Shown: piece after piece, positions 1 to 9,773 of the stretch
Position numbering within the stretch: position 1 is the stretch's first letter
Layout of the letters: every line of letters begins with the position of its first letter
DNA from: Rothia mucilaginosa
Lineage (GTDB): Bacteria > Actinomycetota > Actinomycetes > Actinomycetales > Micrococcaceae
Assembly: GCF_001061665.1 (NCBI RefSeq)
Contig: NZ_JVSP01000002.1
Coordinates: forward strand, 42,464-91,076
Direction of reading: 5' to 3'
Length of the DNA: 48,613 nt
Translations under genes and position numbers: made by a program
The notes under the pieces: generated by a model
The model's database searches: none
What the model saw: only the letters and a program-made list of their open reading frames with translations
What the model was told of the DNA's origin: nothing

Positions 1-23
1 CCGCCACGCTATCTTTGAAAGCT

Positions 24-695
24 CTAGCGCACGGTCCAGTCCACCGGCTCGGCCCCCTGCTGCACGAGCAGGGAATTCACTGTGGAGAAGGGGCGGGAAC
101 CGAAGAAACCCCGTCGCGCCGAAAGGGGCGAGGGATGCGCCGACTCCACGCTCGGGTACGGCTTCAGCATGGGCGCGCACTTGCGTGCATCCGCACCCCA
201 GAGCAGACCCACGAGCGGCTGATTGCGCGCCACCAGGGCACGGATAGCGCACTCGGTAATCTCTTCCCAGCCCTTGCCGCGGTGCGAACCGGCATCGGAC
301 TCGCGCACGGAAAGCACCCTGTTCAGGAGCATGACGCCCTCGTCGGCCCAGCAGGACAGGTCGCCGTGTTCGGCGGGAGCGATGCCCAGGTCGTCTTGCA
401 GCTCCTTGTAGATATTGGTGAGCGAGCGGGGTACGGGCATGCCGCGATGCACCGAGAAGGACAGGCCCATGGCATTACCGGGGGTGGGGTAGGGGTCCTG
501 CCCGATGATAAGAACCTTAACCTCGCTCATTGGGCGGCGGAAAGCGTTGAAGATATCACCGGACGGCGGGAAGGTTCGGTAGCCGGCGGCGTGCTCGGCG
601 CGCAGGAAATCCCCCATGGCGTGAATCTGCTCTTCGACCGGGGCGAGGGCCGCGGCCCAGTCCTCGCTCATGATGGTGTTCAGGGGCTGGTTCAA
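24..695 (-). CDS. ung: uracil-DNA glycosylase, family 1
   Basis: This enzyme removes uracil from DNA by cleaving the N-glycosidic bond and so starts base-excision repair in the cytoplasm. The water-activating motif [16 protein letters not shown] is present with catalytic Asp near residue 67; Pro after the Tyr, where E. coli has His, is the usual actinobacterial form. [15 protein letters not shown] and HPSPLS (His near 187) complete the family signature. I chose a TTG start at 695 because GAGGAG lies 5 nt upstream; this gives 223 residues, the usual family length. ATG at 671 is the alternative and would remove eight residues. The frame stays open to 1010, but that stretch does not resemble Ung. 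It is divergent from the DUF3263 gene. Confidence 0.93.
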   Translation of the reverse strand: MNQPLNTIMSEDWAAALAPVEEQIHAMGDFLRAEHAAGYRTFPPSGDIFNAFRRPMSEVKVLIIGQDPYPTPGNAMGLSFSVHRGMPVPRSLTNIYKELQDDLGIAPAEHGDLSCWADEGVMLLNRVLSVRESDAGSHRGKGWEEITECAIRALVARNQPLVGLLWGADARKCAPMLKPYPSVESAHPSPLSARRGFFGSRPFSTVNSLLVQQGAEPVDWTVR

Positions 696-757
696 GCGTA
701 CTCCTCGGGCTGGGGCGGCCCGGCTGGTTTCTCGGTGCCGGGCGCGCGACGTTTGCT

Positions 758-788
758 TCTCCTCTAGACTGAGGCTCTCCTCTAGACT
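758..788. repeat. 13-bp direct repeat between ung and the DUF3263 gene
   Basis: The sequence tctcctctagact occurs at 758-770 and again at 776-788, so the copies are 18 bp apart. It lies in the intergenic region between two divergent genes and could be a regulator site or a local duplication. No regulator can be named from sequence. Confidence 0.5.
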
Positions 789-859
789 AAGGGAAGACGA
801 ATACTCGCGGTGGCAATGTCGGCCGCGATGGTACGCCGCAGACAGAATGAGGAGGGAAT

Positions 860-1204
860 ATGCCGGAGCAGGAACACACCGAAGCCGTGCAGTCCGAAAC
901 CCCGGAGAACAAAACTCCGGGAAAGACCGAAAGTCCGGCTGAAACCTCGGCCGAGACCCCCGTCCGTGCTGAGACTCAATCGGATGAGCTGAACGACGGG
1001 CTGAACCCACTCGAGCGGCGCATCCTGGCCCTGGAAGGCCGAGGATTCAAGCATCAGGGTTCCAAAGAGAAGGCCATTAAAGCCCTCGGATTCACCCCGA
1101 TTGCCTACTACCAGATGCTGAACGTCATGCTGGACGACGAGCGCGTGCGCGCGGCGGCTCCGCGACTCGTGGATGCGCTGCGTGCCCGTCGTGATGCCGA
1201 CTAG
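860..1204 (+). CDS. DUF3263 domain protein
   Basis: This is a 114-residue protein with a disordered N-terminal third rich in Glu, Thr and Pro, followed by a compact helical domain from about residue 48. The segment [16 protein letters not shown] and the later [17 protein letters not shown] match the actinobacterial DUF3263 family, which reads like a small helix-turn-helix protein. The ATG is preceded by a strong GGAGGG ribosome site. The gene is divergent from ung and is followed by the LytR_C gene in the same direction. The function is not established; DNA binding is only inferred from the helical pattern. Confidence 0.85.
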   Translation: MPEQEHTEAVQSETPENKTPGKTESPAETSAETPVRAETQSDELNDGLNPLERRILALEGRGFKHQGSKEKAIKALGFTPIAYYQMLNVMLDDERVRAAAPRLVDALRARRDAD

Positions 1205-1361
1205 TCAATCCTGGCGTGACGCTTTGCGGTGCGTGCCCGCGTTGGTTCTGTTTGCCCGAGACGGTACTCTAGGTACAGGGAGCGCCAAGTCATCCGCCGC
1301 GCTACCTCGAAGAAGCACCGCGCGGACCACCGCGATGAAGTACCCGTGAATTGAGGAGACC

Positions 1362-1946
1362 ATGAGCTATCCCCGCGACGAGTTTGATGAGGTGGACGAG
1401 AAGACCGCGCGCCGCGGAACCTACCGCGCGGTCAACGCCGATCCCGCAAAGAGCCCGAAGGGTGCTATTCCGCTGGTTGCCGCCGGCGTGGTCGGCCTGC
1501 TGGTGGGTGCCGCCATGTACATTTATGCCCCGCGCACGGCTTCGCCCGAGTACTCGGCGCAGAAGTCCGCGTCGAGCTCTGCTTCGGCCCGTTCCTCGGC
1601 ATCCGCTACCTCCGCTTCGGCCTCTGCGTCCGCGACGGCCTCGGCCACCCCCTCGAAGACGGGTCTGGTGGACAGCATTTCGGTGGGCGTGTTTAACGCG
1701 TCTGCCCCGGCCGGTAGCGCCTCGAGCGCGGCGGCTCTGCTGAGCAACTACACCGTCAACGAGACCGCCAACTACACCGGTGCGGCCCCGGCGACCAGCG
1801 TGGTGTACTACGCGGAGGGCTACCAGGCGCAGGCGCAGAGCATCGCCGCGGCCCTGGACATTTCCCAGGTGCGCCAGGCGACCTCCGCCGTGCCGATGGG
1901 CAACCACGAGGTGATTGTGGTTCTGGCCTCCGATTACACCGGCTAG
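1362..1946 (+). CDS. LytR C-terminal domain membrane protein
   Basis: This 194-residue protein has a cytoplasmic N-terminus, one membrane segment at about residues 34-54, a Ser/Ala-rich linker (about 66-103) and a C-terminal extracytoplasmic LytR_C domain. The domain begins near SISVGVFNAS and contains the VVYYAEGYQAQA segment typical of the family. It lacks the LytR-CpsA-Psr phosphotransferase domain, so it is probably an accessory envelope protein rather than a ligase. The start is set by GAGGAG 5 nt upstream of ATG. In actinobacteria, LytR_C proteins often sit next to DUF3263 genes, as here. Confidence 0.85.
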   Translation: MSYPRDEFDEVDEKTARRGTYRAVNADPAKSPKGAIPLVAAGVVGLLVGAAMYIYAPRTASPEYSAQKSASSSASARSSASATSASASASATASATPSKTGLVDSISVGVFNASAPAGSASSAAALLSNYTVNETANYTGAAPATSVVYYAEGYQAQAQSIAAALDISQVRQATSAVPMGNHEVIVVLASDYTG

Positions 1947-3915
<1,969 letters not shown>

Positions 3916-3947
3916 TAGAAATTTATCCCTGATGGGGTAAATTTCTA
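3916..3947 (+). terminator. hairpin immediately after groEL stop codon
   Basis: Arms tagaaatttatccc (3916-3929) and ggggtaaatttcta (3934-3947) pair over 14 bp with one G-U pair and a 4-nt loop. The hairpin touches the stop codon and has no T run after it. It may protect the mRNA 3' end or act with the later terminator. Confidence 0.55.
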
Positions 3948-4031
3948 CGGAATCCGTGGCACGCGAAGCGTGACCCGGTGGTGACCCGGCGCTGGTACCC
4001 AAACCGGCGCAGGTCCACGCATCCGTATGAG

Positions 4032-4074
4032 GCGGGGGCGGCTACCCATGAAGGGTGACCGCCCCCGCTTTTTT
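4032..4074 (+). terminator. Rho-independent terminator downstream of groEL
   Basis: A GC-rich stem is formed by 4032-4047 and 4053-4068 with the loop atgaa, followed by six T residues (4069-4074). It ends the groEL transcript before the Ser-x-x protein gene. Confidence 0.85.
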
Positions 4075-4128
4075 GCCGTTTGGGCGGTAACTCAAAGAGG
4101 CGTTGCGAGGTGGGGAAGGGGCAAGCGA

Positions 4129-4134
4129 TATGCT
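4129..4134 (+). promoter_or_regulatory. -10 box (TATGCT) predicting a leaderless transcript
   Basis: TATGCT ends 6 nt before the ATG at 4141, and no Shine-Dalgarno sequence intervenes. Transcription would start at or next to the A of the ATG. Confidence 0.5.
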
Positions 4135-4140
4135 GAGAAC

Positions 4141-4485
4141 ATGAGCTCTAACACCACGTCTTCCTCTCATATTTCACCAGCCCCGGACTGCACCAATCGG
4201 AGCGTGAAGAGCATCGGATCGCGGGGCTCGATTCTGAGCATCGGGTCGGTGAACTCGTTCTGCAGTATTGGCTCTGTGAACTCGGCGTTTTCTATTGGTT
4301 CGGTATTCTCGCTTGGGTCCATCGGCTCTGTCTTTTCTGCCGGGGCCGTTGCCTCGTGCCTGGGCTTTCTTGGCGTGCTGTCGGTCTTTTCGGGGCTCTC
4401 TGTGCTCTCGGTAGGGTCGTATCGGTCGGTGCTGAAAGTAAATCGTCGCCAGGGGACTCGGCGGTCTGGTCCTTCACACTCCTAA
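4141..4485 (+). CDS. small protein of Ser-x-x triplet repeats, unknown function
   Basis: This is a 114-residue protein I cannot assign to a characterised family. From residue 21 (codons 4201-4434) it is 26 consecutive three-residue units, 23 of which begin with Ser, mostly as SIG-SVx-Sxx nonapeptides. The second and third positions are small or hydrophobic. Later units (AVA, GFL, GVL) are fully hydrophobic, so part of it could cross or lie on a membrane. Five different Ser codons are used at the invariant position, so the periodicity is kept at protein level and is not a young DNA repeat. The tail is basic (KVNRRQGTRR). A -10 box 6 nt before the ATG suggests a leaderless mRNA. It lies alone between groEL and rlmC. 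A beta-solenoid or other repeat fold is only a guess. Confidence 0.6.
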   Translation: MSSNTTSSSHISPAPDCTNRSVKSIGSRGSILSIGSVNSFCSIGSVNSAFSIGSVFSLGSIGSVFSAGAVASCLGFLGVLSVFSGLSVLSVGSYRSVLKVNRRQGTRRSGPSHS

Positions 4486-4546
4486 GCGCCCGCGCGTCAT
4501 GGGCCGGCGGCGTTCCCGGCGGTGGAGGCGGTAAAATGGTTCCCCT

Positions 4547-5680
4547 ATGAAATGTGCCTATTTTCGTGATGACCTCTGCTCCTCCTGCCCCAGCATTGAG
4601 ACCGCCTACACCGCGCAGGTGCAGGCGAAGCAGGAGCATGCCCGCGCCCTGCTTGCCGCGTACCCGCAACTGCAGTGGCTGGACCCGGTGACCAGCGCGG
4701 AGGCGGGCTTCCGCAACAAGGCGAAGCTTGTGGTGGGTGGTTCGGCGAAGAATCCGACCCTGGGCATTGTGGATTACCGTACGGGCGCCTCCACGGATCT
4801 TGGAGAATGCCCGCTCTATATGGAGCCGATTCAGGCGGCTATTCCGGTGCTGCGTGAACTGATTCAGCGCGCGGACCTGACCCCCTATGACATTCCGAAT
4901 CGTCGCGGTGAGCTGAAGAATATCCTGGTGACTGCTTCGGCGGCGGGCGAGCTGATGGTGCGTTTCGTGCTGCGTTCGAAGAAGCTTCTGGTGCCGATTC
5001 GTCGGCAGCTGGGGTGGTTGCAGGAGCGGCTGCCGAACCTGGCGGTGCTGTCGGTGAATCTGCTGCGTGAACCGGTGGCGCGTGTTGAGGGGGATGAGGA
5101 GATTATCCTTTCGGAGCGTCAGACCCTGCCGATGCAGGTGAATGACCTGACTCTGCATCTGCGTCCACAGAGCTTCTTCCAGACGAACACGAAGGTCGCT
5201 GAGGCGATGTACGCGCAGGGCCGTGAGTGGGTGCGTGAGGTGGCTCCGCGCTCGCTGTGGGACCTGTACTGTGGCGTGGGCGGTTTTGCTCTACATGCCG
5301 CTTCGGTGATGGATGGCGGCTCGGTGACGGGTATTGAGATTAGTGCGGAGGCGGTCGCTTCGGCGCAGCGCACGGTCGCTGAGTACGGCCTGGAGGGCGT
5401 GGACTTTTCGGCTCAGGATGCACCGGAGTTCGCGGTGTCTTCGGGCACGGTGCCGCAGATGCTGGTGGTGAACCCGCCGCGCCGCGGTATTGGTGAGAGC
5501 TTGTGCGCGTGGATTGAGGGTTCGGGTATTAACCGTGTGGTGTATTCGAGCTGTAATGCGGTGACTTTGGCGAAGGACCTAGAGCGCATGCCGTCGTATG
5601 CGCCGGTGCAGGGCCGCGTGCTGGACATGTTCCCGCATACGGACCACTACGAGGTCATGGTGCTGCTGCAGAGGCAGTAG
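4547..5680 (+). CDS. rlmC: 23S rRNA (uracil-5-)-methyltransferase, RlmC type
   Basis: The predicted reaction is SAM-dependent C5-methylation of a uridine in 23S rRNA (U747 in E. coli). The protein has 377 residues, close to E. coli RlmC, and lacks an N-terminal TRAM domain, which separates it from RlmD. An Fe-S cluster site is formed by C3, C11, C14 and C88. The SAM motif LYCGVGGFALH, the VVNPPRRG motif and the catalytic Cys in YSSCNAVTLAKDL (near residue 336) are all present, as is the C-terminal FPHTDHYE. The start agrees with the family N-terminus (MKCAYF). A TAAAAT box 9 nt upstream and no clear ribosome site suggest a very short or absent leader. Confidence 0.9.
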   Translation: MKCAYFRDDLCSSCPSIETAYTAQVQAKQEHARALLAAYPQLQWLDPVTSAEAGFRNKAKLVVGGSAKNPTLGIVDYRTGASTDLGECPLYMEPIQAAIPVLRELIQRADLTPYDIPNRRGELKNILVTASAAGELMVRFVLRSKKLLVPIRRQLGWLQERLPNLAVLSVNLLREPVARVEGDEEIILSERQTLPMQVNDLTLHLRPQSFFQTNTKVAEAMYAQGREWVREVAPRSLWDLYCGVGGFALHAASVMDGGSVTGIEISAEAVASAQRTVAEYGLEGVDFSAQDAPEFAVSSGTVPQMLVVNPPRRGIGESLCAWIEGSGINRVVYSSCNAVTLAKDLERMPSYAPVQGRVLDMFPHTDHYEVMVLLQRQ

Positions 5681-5698
5681 CAGCCTTTATACGTGTAT

Positions 5699-5743
5699 GC
5701 GGTGGCGTCTCGGACGGTTGTGTCTGAGGCGCCACCGCTTTTT
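5699..5743 (+). terminator. Rho-independent terminator after rlmC
   Basis: A 17-nt arm at 5699-5715 pairs with 5722-5738 across a 6-nt loop and is followed by five T residues. It separates rlmC from the convergent DinB gene. Confidence 0.85.
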
Positions 5744-5780
5744 CGTGCCTATTCTTGGGGCGTGGTTTAGCTCTCCGCTC

Positions 5781-6293
5781 TTAATCCTGTGCCGCGAGAA
5801 TACCCGCCGCGTACGCCGCCTGACCCACGTGCTGCGTTGCGTCGTCAATCAGACTGACCAGGCGCACACCGCGAGTCACCGGCGGAGTCCAGGAACGGTC
5901 AATAACCCCGCTCAAATCAGCCTCGCTCAGCGTCTGCGCGTAGTCGGCGAGCGCCTCACCGGTTGCCACAAGGTACTCCACCAACAGGGCAGAATCTTCA
6001 ACCACGATGGAGCGTGCCTGCTCGGCGGTGTGGCCGTAGCCCATGGTGTCGCCGAGTTCGCCCAGGTTGAAACGTTCCCTGAAGCCCTGCGCCTCCCAGA
6101 TCTGCGGCTGACCGTTCAGCGCGGAGAGCTGCATGTCCATCTGTCGTCCGGCGTGCCAGAGCAGCCAGGCGATAGAGTTCGGGTGCCCGCCCGGGTGGGC
6201 GTTGAGCGCCTCGGGGGATAGCCCCTTGACGGCTACGGCGGCTTCGATGCCGGGGCGGCTAGCGGCGTCACGCAGAATATCGTGGGTGTTCAT
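5781..6293 (-). CDS. DinB-fold protein (DinB_2 / DUF664 type)
   Basis: This 170-residue protein has the four-helix DinB fold. Three histidines expected to bind metal are visible: one in the GGHPNSIAWLLWHAG region, one in the helix ending near MGYGHTAEQA, and one in DDATQHVGQAAY. Related actinobacterial proteins act as thiol-dependent (mycothiol) S-transferases or isomerases, so detoxification is possible, but the substrate cannot be read from sequence. The ATG is preceded by AGGAG. The gene stands alone, convergent with rlmC and divergent from the RclA-like reductase. Confidence 0.8.
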   Translation of the reverse strand: MNTHDILRDAASRPGIEAAVAVKGLSPEALNAHPGGHPNSIAWLLWHAGRQMDMQLSALNGQPQIWEAQGFRERFNLGELGDTMGYGHTAEQARSIVVEDSALLVEYLVATGEALADYAQTLSEADLSGVIDRSWTPPVTRGVRLVSLIDDATQHVGQAAYAAGILAAQD

Positions 6294-6528
6294 GGAGTTC
6301 TCCTGAATTTGCTGGCTTCCTTTAGGCCGGCTTCTTGTAGGGAGCCGGGTAGTTTCAGTCTACGCCCGCGCGGGCTGAGGGGTGGCTGTGGAAGAGGGGG
6401 AGGGGGGCTTTGCTCACTTCCTAGCGGTGGGTGGGGTCAAGAAAAAATGTGGCGCGCGGGAATAATACTCATTTCTTTCCGTTGAACTCTGTGAAGACAT
6501 CATCATCTAAATTTCACAGGAGAATATT

Positions 6529-7938
6529 ATGGCCACCCCCGCTCAGTTGCACTTTGACATGGTCGTCATTGGCTTCGGCAAGGGCGGCAAGACTCTCGCC
6601 GGCGCATACGCCAAGACCGGTAAGAACGTTGCCCTCATCGAACAGTCCACCGGCATGTACGGCGGCACCTGCATCAACATCGGTTGTGTACCCACCAAGG
6701 CGCTGGTTCACCGTGCCGACGAGTTCCGCGCCAGCGGCGAGCGCACCCCCGAAGAGGCAAACGCTGCCTACGAATCCGCCGTGGTTTTCCGTGACAAGCT
6801 GACCGGTGCGATGCGTGCCAAGAACCGCGAAATCCTACTGTCCAACGAGACCGCTAAGCTCATTGACGGTCACGCACGTTTCATCTCCGACACCGAGGTT
6901 GAGGTCACCGCGGGCGAGGACACCCTGCGCGTTACCGCCGACTACTTCATCGTCAACACCGGTGCCGTGTCGGTTATCCCGCCGATTGAGGGCGTCCGCG
7001 AATCTGAGCGTGTGCTCACCTCCACCGAGCTGCAGAAGCTTACCCCGCGCCCCAAGCGTCTGGGCATTATCGGTGGCGGTCCCATCGGTGTTGAGTTTGC
7101 CGGTATTTTCTCCTCCTACGGTACCGAGGTGACCATTCTGGATGGCGCACCCGCCCTCTTCGGCCGCTATGACGAGGATGTTGCCCAGGTTGCCCGCGAG
7201 ATTATCGCAGACCAGGGCATTACCGCTCACACCGGTGTGCGCGTGCAGTCCTTCAAGGACGGCGCTGACTCGGTGACCGTGACCTACCTCGACTCCGAGG
7301 GTGCCACCCGGGAGCTGGAGGTGGACTACGTGATGGTTGCGACCGGCCGCAAGCCCGCCACCGAGGGTCTGGGCCTGGAGAATACCAGCATTGAAACCAA
7401 TGACCGCGGCGCAATTGTCGTGGATGAGCACCTGCGCAGCACCGTGCCGAACATTTTCGCGCTCGGTGACGTGAACGGCGGCCCGCAGTTCACCTACATC
7501 TCCCTGGATGACTACCGCGTGGTGCTCTCCCAGCTGGTCGGTGACGGTTCCCGCTCCACCAAGGACCGCAAGGCAGTGGCTTCGACCATTTACATGAACC
7601 CGCCGCTGTCTTCCGTGGGCCTGACCGAGCGTGAGGCAATCGAGGCTGGCCACAAGGTGAAGGTCGCTTCGAAGCCGGTTGCCGCGGTTGCCGCGATGCC
7701 GCGTGCGAAGACCCAGGAGAACCCGCGCGGCATCATGAAGTTCGTGATTGACGCGCAGACCGACCAGATTCTGGGCGCCCAGCTGCTGGTAATCGAGTCC
7801 ATGGAGGTTATTAACCTGGTGGCTCTGGCGATGCGCCACGGCATTACTGCTTCGCAGCTGCGCGATGAAATCTACACCCACCCCTCGATTACCGAGGGTC
7901 TGAATGAGGTTCTTGCCGTCGCGGCGCCCGTGAACTAG
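6529..7938 (+). CDS. RclA-like pyridine nucleotide-disulfide oxidoreductase
   Basis: This is a 469-residue flavoprotein of the glutathione reductase class. It has an N-terminal FAD-binding site (VVIGFGKGGKTLA), the redox-active pair C48/C53 in GGTCINIGCVPTK, an NAD(P)-binding motif IIGGGPIGVEFA, the second FAD motif FALGDVNGG and a C-terminal dimerisation domain with HPS. The segment QFTYISLDDYR and the Met-Tyr before the Cys motif match E. coli RclA rather than lipoamide dehydrogenase, mycothione reductase or mercuric reductase (no N-terminal metal domain, no C-terminal Cys pair). RclA and its homologues reduce hypothiocyanous acid, the lactoperoxidase product in saliva and airway fluid. The start follows AGGAGA. 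Assignment to that reaction is inference from similarity. Confidence 0.8.
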   Translation: MATPAQLHFDMVVIGFGKGGKTLAGAYAKTGKNVALIEQSTGMYGGTCINIGCVPTKALVHRADEFRASGERTPEEANAAYESAVVFRDKLTGAMRAKNREILLSNETAKLIDGHARFISDTEVEVTAGEDTLRVTADYFIVNTGAVSVIPPIEGVRESERVLTSTELQKLTPRPKRLGIIGGGPIGVEFAGIFSSYGTEVTILDGAPALFGRYDEDVAQVAREIIADQGITAHTGVRVQSFKDGADSVTVTYLDSEGATRELEVDYVMVATGRKPATEGLGLENTSIETNDRGAIVVDEHLRSTVPNIFALGDVNGGPQFTYISLDDYRVVLSQLVGDGSRSTKDRKAVASTIYMNPPLSSVGLTEREAIEAGHKVKVASKPVAAVAAMPRAKTQENPRGIMKFVIDAQTDQILGAQLLVIESMEVINLVALAMRHGITASQLRDEIYTHPSITEGLNEVLAVAAPVN

Positions 7939-7994
7939 TTGAACTAGAATCGCGGCTGAATTCGCGGTTCGTATAGCGTTTCTGCTTGTCTGAG

Positions 7995-8056
7995 TGCTTC
8001 CCTGCCCGTTCCGCCCGTTGTGCTGTCAACGGGGGTGCGGGTGGGGAAGCATTTTT
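7995..8056 (+). terminator. Rho-independent terminator after the RclA-like gene
   Basis: A long imperfect stem between about 7995-8020 and 8027-8051 closes on a 6-nt loop (tgctgt) and is followed by TTTTT at 8052-8056. Confidence 0.75.
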
Positions 8057-8077
8057 GTTAAGGCTCATATATACCTT

Positions 8078-8096
8078 GTAGCTAAGCATGCCCTAA
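8078..8096. promoter_or_regulatory. candidate DtxR/IdeR iron box
   Basis: gtagctaagcatgccctaa matches the DtxR/IdeR consensus TTAGGTTAGSCTAACCTAA at 13 of 19 positions by hand alignment, including the distal CCTAA and the central AGC and CT. A second dyad, TAAGG-N10-CCTTG, lies just upstream with one base too many. A DtxR gene is present at 18228-18932. The site would place the dihydroxybenzoate genes under iron repression. Confidence 0.5.
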
Positions 8097-8244
8097 GATG
8101 GTTATGAGATAAGCGCAAGCTCACCGATTGGGTGGTCAGCGCGAGAGGGCTCGGAGGAGGCACCCACTCGCTGCTACACCTACCACAGCGCACCGCCTGC
8201 GCCGCGCATACAACCGAAAACCAAAGGCACGAACCGGGAGAATC

Positions 8245-8946
8245 ATGGCACTGCCCAAAATCAAGCCCTACACCTACGTCGACCGTGAACACAGCAACCG
8301 CGTGAGCTGGCCTGTGGACCCCTCCCGAGCCGTACTGCTCGTTCACGACATGCAGGTACACTTCGTCCAGGCTTTCGAAGGCGCCAACCTGGGTGAGGGC
8401 AACGACAACCCGGACGCCCAGATTAACATCGCCATTCGGAACCTGCGCCGCCTCATTGACGCCGCCCACGCCGCCGGAATCCCGGTCTACTACACCGCGC
8501 AGCCGCCGCGCCAGAACCCCGAAGACCGCCGTCTGCTCATCGACTTCTGGGGCGACGGCCTGCAGAACGACGAGTCCGCCCGCGTGCTCGACGAACTGGC
8601 ACCCACCGACCGCGACACCGTGCTGACCAAGTGGCGCTACTCCGCGTTCGTGCGCAGCCCCTTCGAGGACCTGCTCAAGGAGTCTGGCCGCGACCAGCTC
8701 ATTATCGGCGGCGTGTACGCGCACATTGGCTGCCTGACCACCGCCCTAGAGGCGTTCATGCGTGACATTCAGCCGTTCATGGTTGCGGATGCGCTCGCCG
8801 ACTTCTCGGAGGAGGAGCACCGCATGGCGTGTGAGTACGCTTCGGGTCGTTGCGCCCGCGTGCTGAACACCGCGGATGTGCTCGCCGACCTGCAGAAGGC
8901 TGAGAAGGCAGAGAAGACCGAGGATGCAGAGGAGGCGCGCGCATGA
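8245..8946 (+). CDS. isochorismatase (2,3-dihydro-2,3-dihydroxybenzoate synthase), no carrier domain
   Basis: The enzyme hydrolyses isochorismate to 2,3-dihydro-2,3-dihydroxybenzoate plus pyruvate, the middle step of catechol siderophore precursor synthesis. The product has 233 residues. Asp of [11 protein letters not shown], Lys of LTKWRYSAF and the [20 protein letters not shown] block match the EntB/DhbB isochorismatase domain; these enzymes have Gly where other members of the superfamily have the catalytic Cys. The domain ends near [13 protein letters not shown] and is followed by only a short Lys/Glu/Ala tail, so the C-terminal aryl carrier domain of EntB is absent. The ATG at 8245 follows GGGAG; the upstream in-frame ATG at 8128 lies in the leader. 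Its stop overlaps the next start by 4 nt. Confidence 0.92.
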   Translation: MALPKIKPYTYVDREHSNRVSWPVDPSRAVLLVHDMQVHFVQAFEGANLGEGNDNPDAQINIAIRNLRRLIDAAHAAGIPVYYTAQPPRQNPEDRRLLIDFWGDGLQNDESARVLDELAPTDRDTVLTKWRYSAFVRSPFEDLLKESGRDQLIIGGVYAHIGCLTTALEAFMRDIQPFMVADALADFSEEEHRMACEYASGRCARVLNTADVLADLQKAEKAEKTEDAEEARA

Positions 8947-9710
8947 GCTGGGTGATCGTGACCGGCGCTAACGGCGGTATTGGTGAGGCAACCGTCCACC
9001 AGCTGATTAAGAACGGTTATTCGGTGTTTGCGGCTGACCTTGCAGAGCAGCCCATTGCCTCCTTCGCCACCTACGGCGATGCGCTCTTCCGCTATCATCC
9101 CGTGGACGTGACCAGCGAAGAGTCCGTCACCGCCCTCGCCAACGCCGTGGCCGCACTCGACGAACCCATCACCGGTGCGGTGCTCGCCGCGGGCATCGCC
9201 CACAGCCAGCCGCTACTGGAAACCAGCTTCGCCACCTGGAAGCGCCTGCACGCGGTCAACTCCGACGGCGTGTTCCTGTGCCTGCGCGAATTCGCGCGCA
9301 TCATGATTGACCAGCAGGAGTCCGACCCGGCGAATACCCGCTCCCTGGTGACGGTCGCCTCCAATGCGGCGCGCGTGCCCCGCGCGGAGTTCGGTGCCTA
9401 CGGTGCATCGAAGGCGTCGGCGGCGCGCGTGAGTTCCAGCTTCGGTCTGCAGCTTGCCGCGCACGGTATTCGCGTGAACTCGGTCTGCCCCGGCACCACC
9501 CGAACCCCCATGGTGACCGACGCCTGGGAGGGGGAGGACCGCTCCGCCCTGCCGGTTGCCGGTAACCCGCAAACGTTCCGCCTGGGTATTCCGCTGGGCC
9601 GTATTGCCGACCCGGTGGATATTGCGGCGGTCAACGCTTTCCTCATTTCTGAGGCGGCACGCCACATCACCATGCAGGAGATTGTCGCCGACGGCGGTGC
9701 GACCCTCTAA
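8943..9710 (+). CDS. 2,3-dihydro-2,3-dihydroxybenzoate dehydrogenase
   Basis: This short-chain dehydrogenase oxidises 2,3-dihydro-2,3-dihydroxybenzoate to 2,3-dihydroxybenzoate with NAD. It has 255 residues, the cofactor motif VTGANGGIGEA, the catalytic Ser in TVASNAARVPR and the YGASKAS Tyr/Lys pair. LGIPLGRIADPVDIA and the C-terminal IVADGGATL closely follow the EntA/DhbA pattern, which is more specific than a general SDR call. It overlaps the isochorismatase gene by ATGA, so the two are translationally coupled, and the isochorismate synthase gene follows 63 nt downstream. Confidence 0.92.
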   Translation: MSWVIVTGANGGIGEATVHQLIKNGYSVFAADLAEQPIASFATYGDALFRYHPVDVTSEESVTALANAVAALDEPITGAVLAAGIAHSQPLLETSFATWKRLHAVNSDGVFLCLREFARIMIDQQESDPANTRSLVTVASNAARVPRAEFGAYGASKASAARVSSSFGLQLAAHGIRVNSVCPGTTRTPMVTDAWEGEDRSALPVAGNPQTFRLGIPLGRIADPVDIAAVNAFLISEAARHITMQEIVADGGATL

Positions 9711-9773
9711 CGGCACCCCGCGTCCGGCTTTTAGATGACCGGCGCGAACCCACACACCACTGATAGAAGTACG

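Larger units (their letters stand above)
7939..8244 (+). other. intergenic region between the RclA-like gene and the siderophore genes
   Basis: The region contains no gene. It holds a long terminator hairpin (7995-8056), a candidate DtxR box (8078-8096), an adjacent AAGG/CCTT dyad at about 8060-8077 and a leader of roughly 130 nt before the isochorismatase ATG. Confidence 0.6.

Noticed and set aside
696..1010. N-terminal extension of ung
   Set aside because: The frame is open but overlaps the divergent DUF3263 gene. TTG 695 has a good ribosome site and gives the family length.
5598..6221. Plus-strand frame over the DinB gene
   Set aside because: It starts inside rlmC, crosses the terminator and is antisense to the DinB gene.
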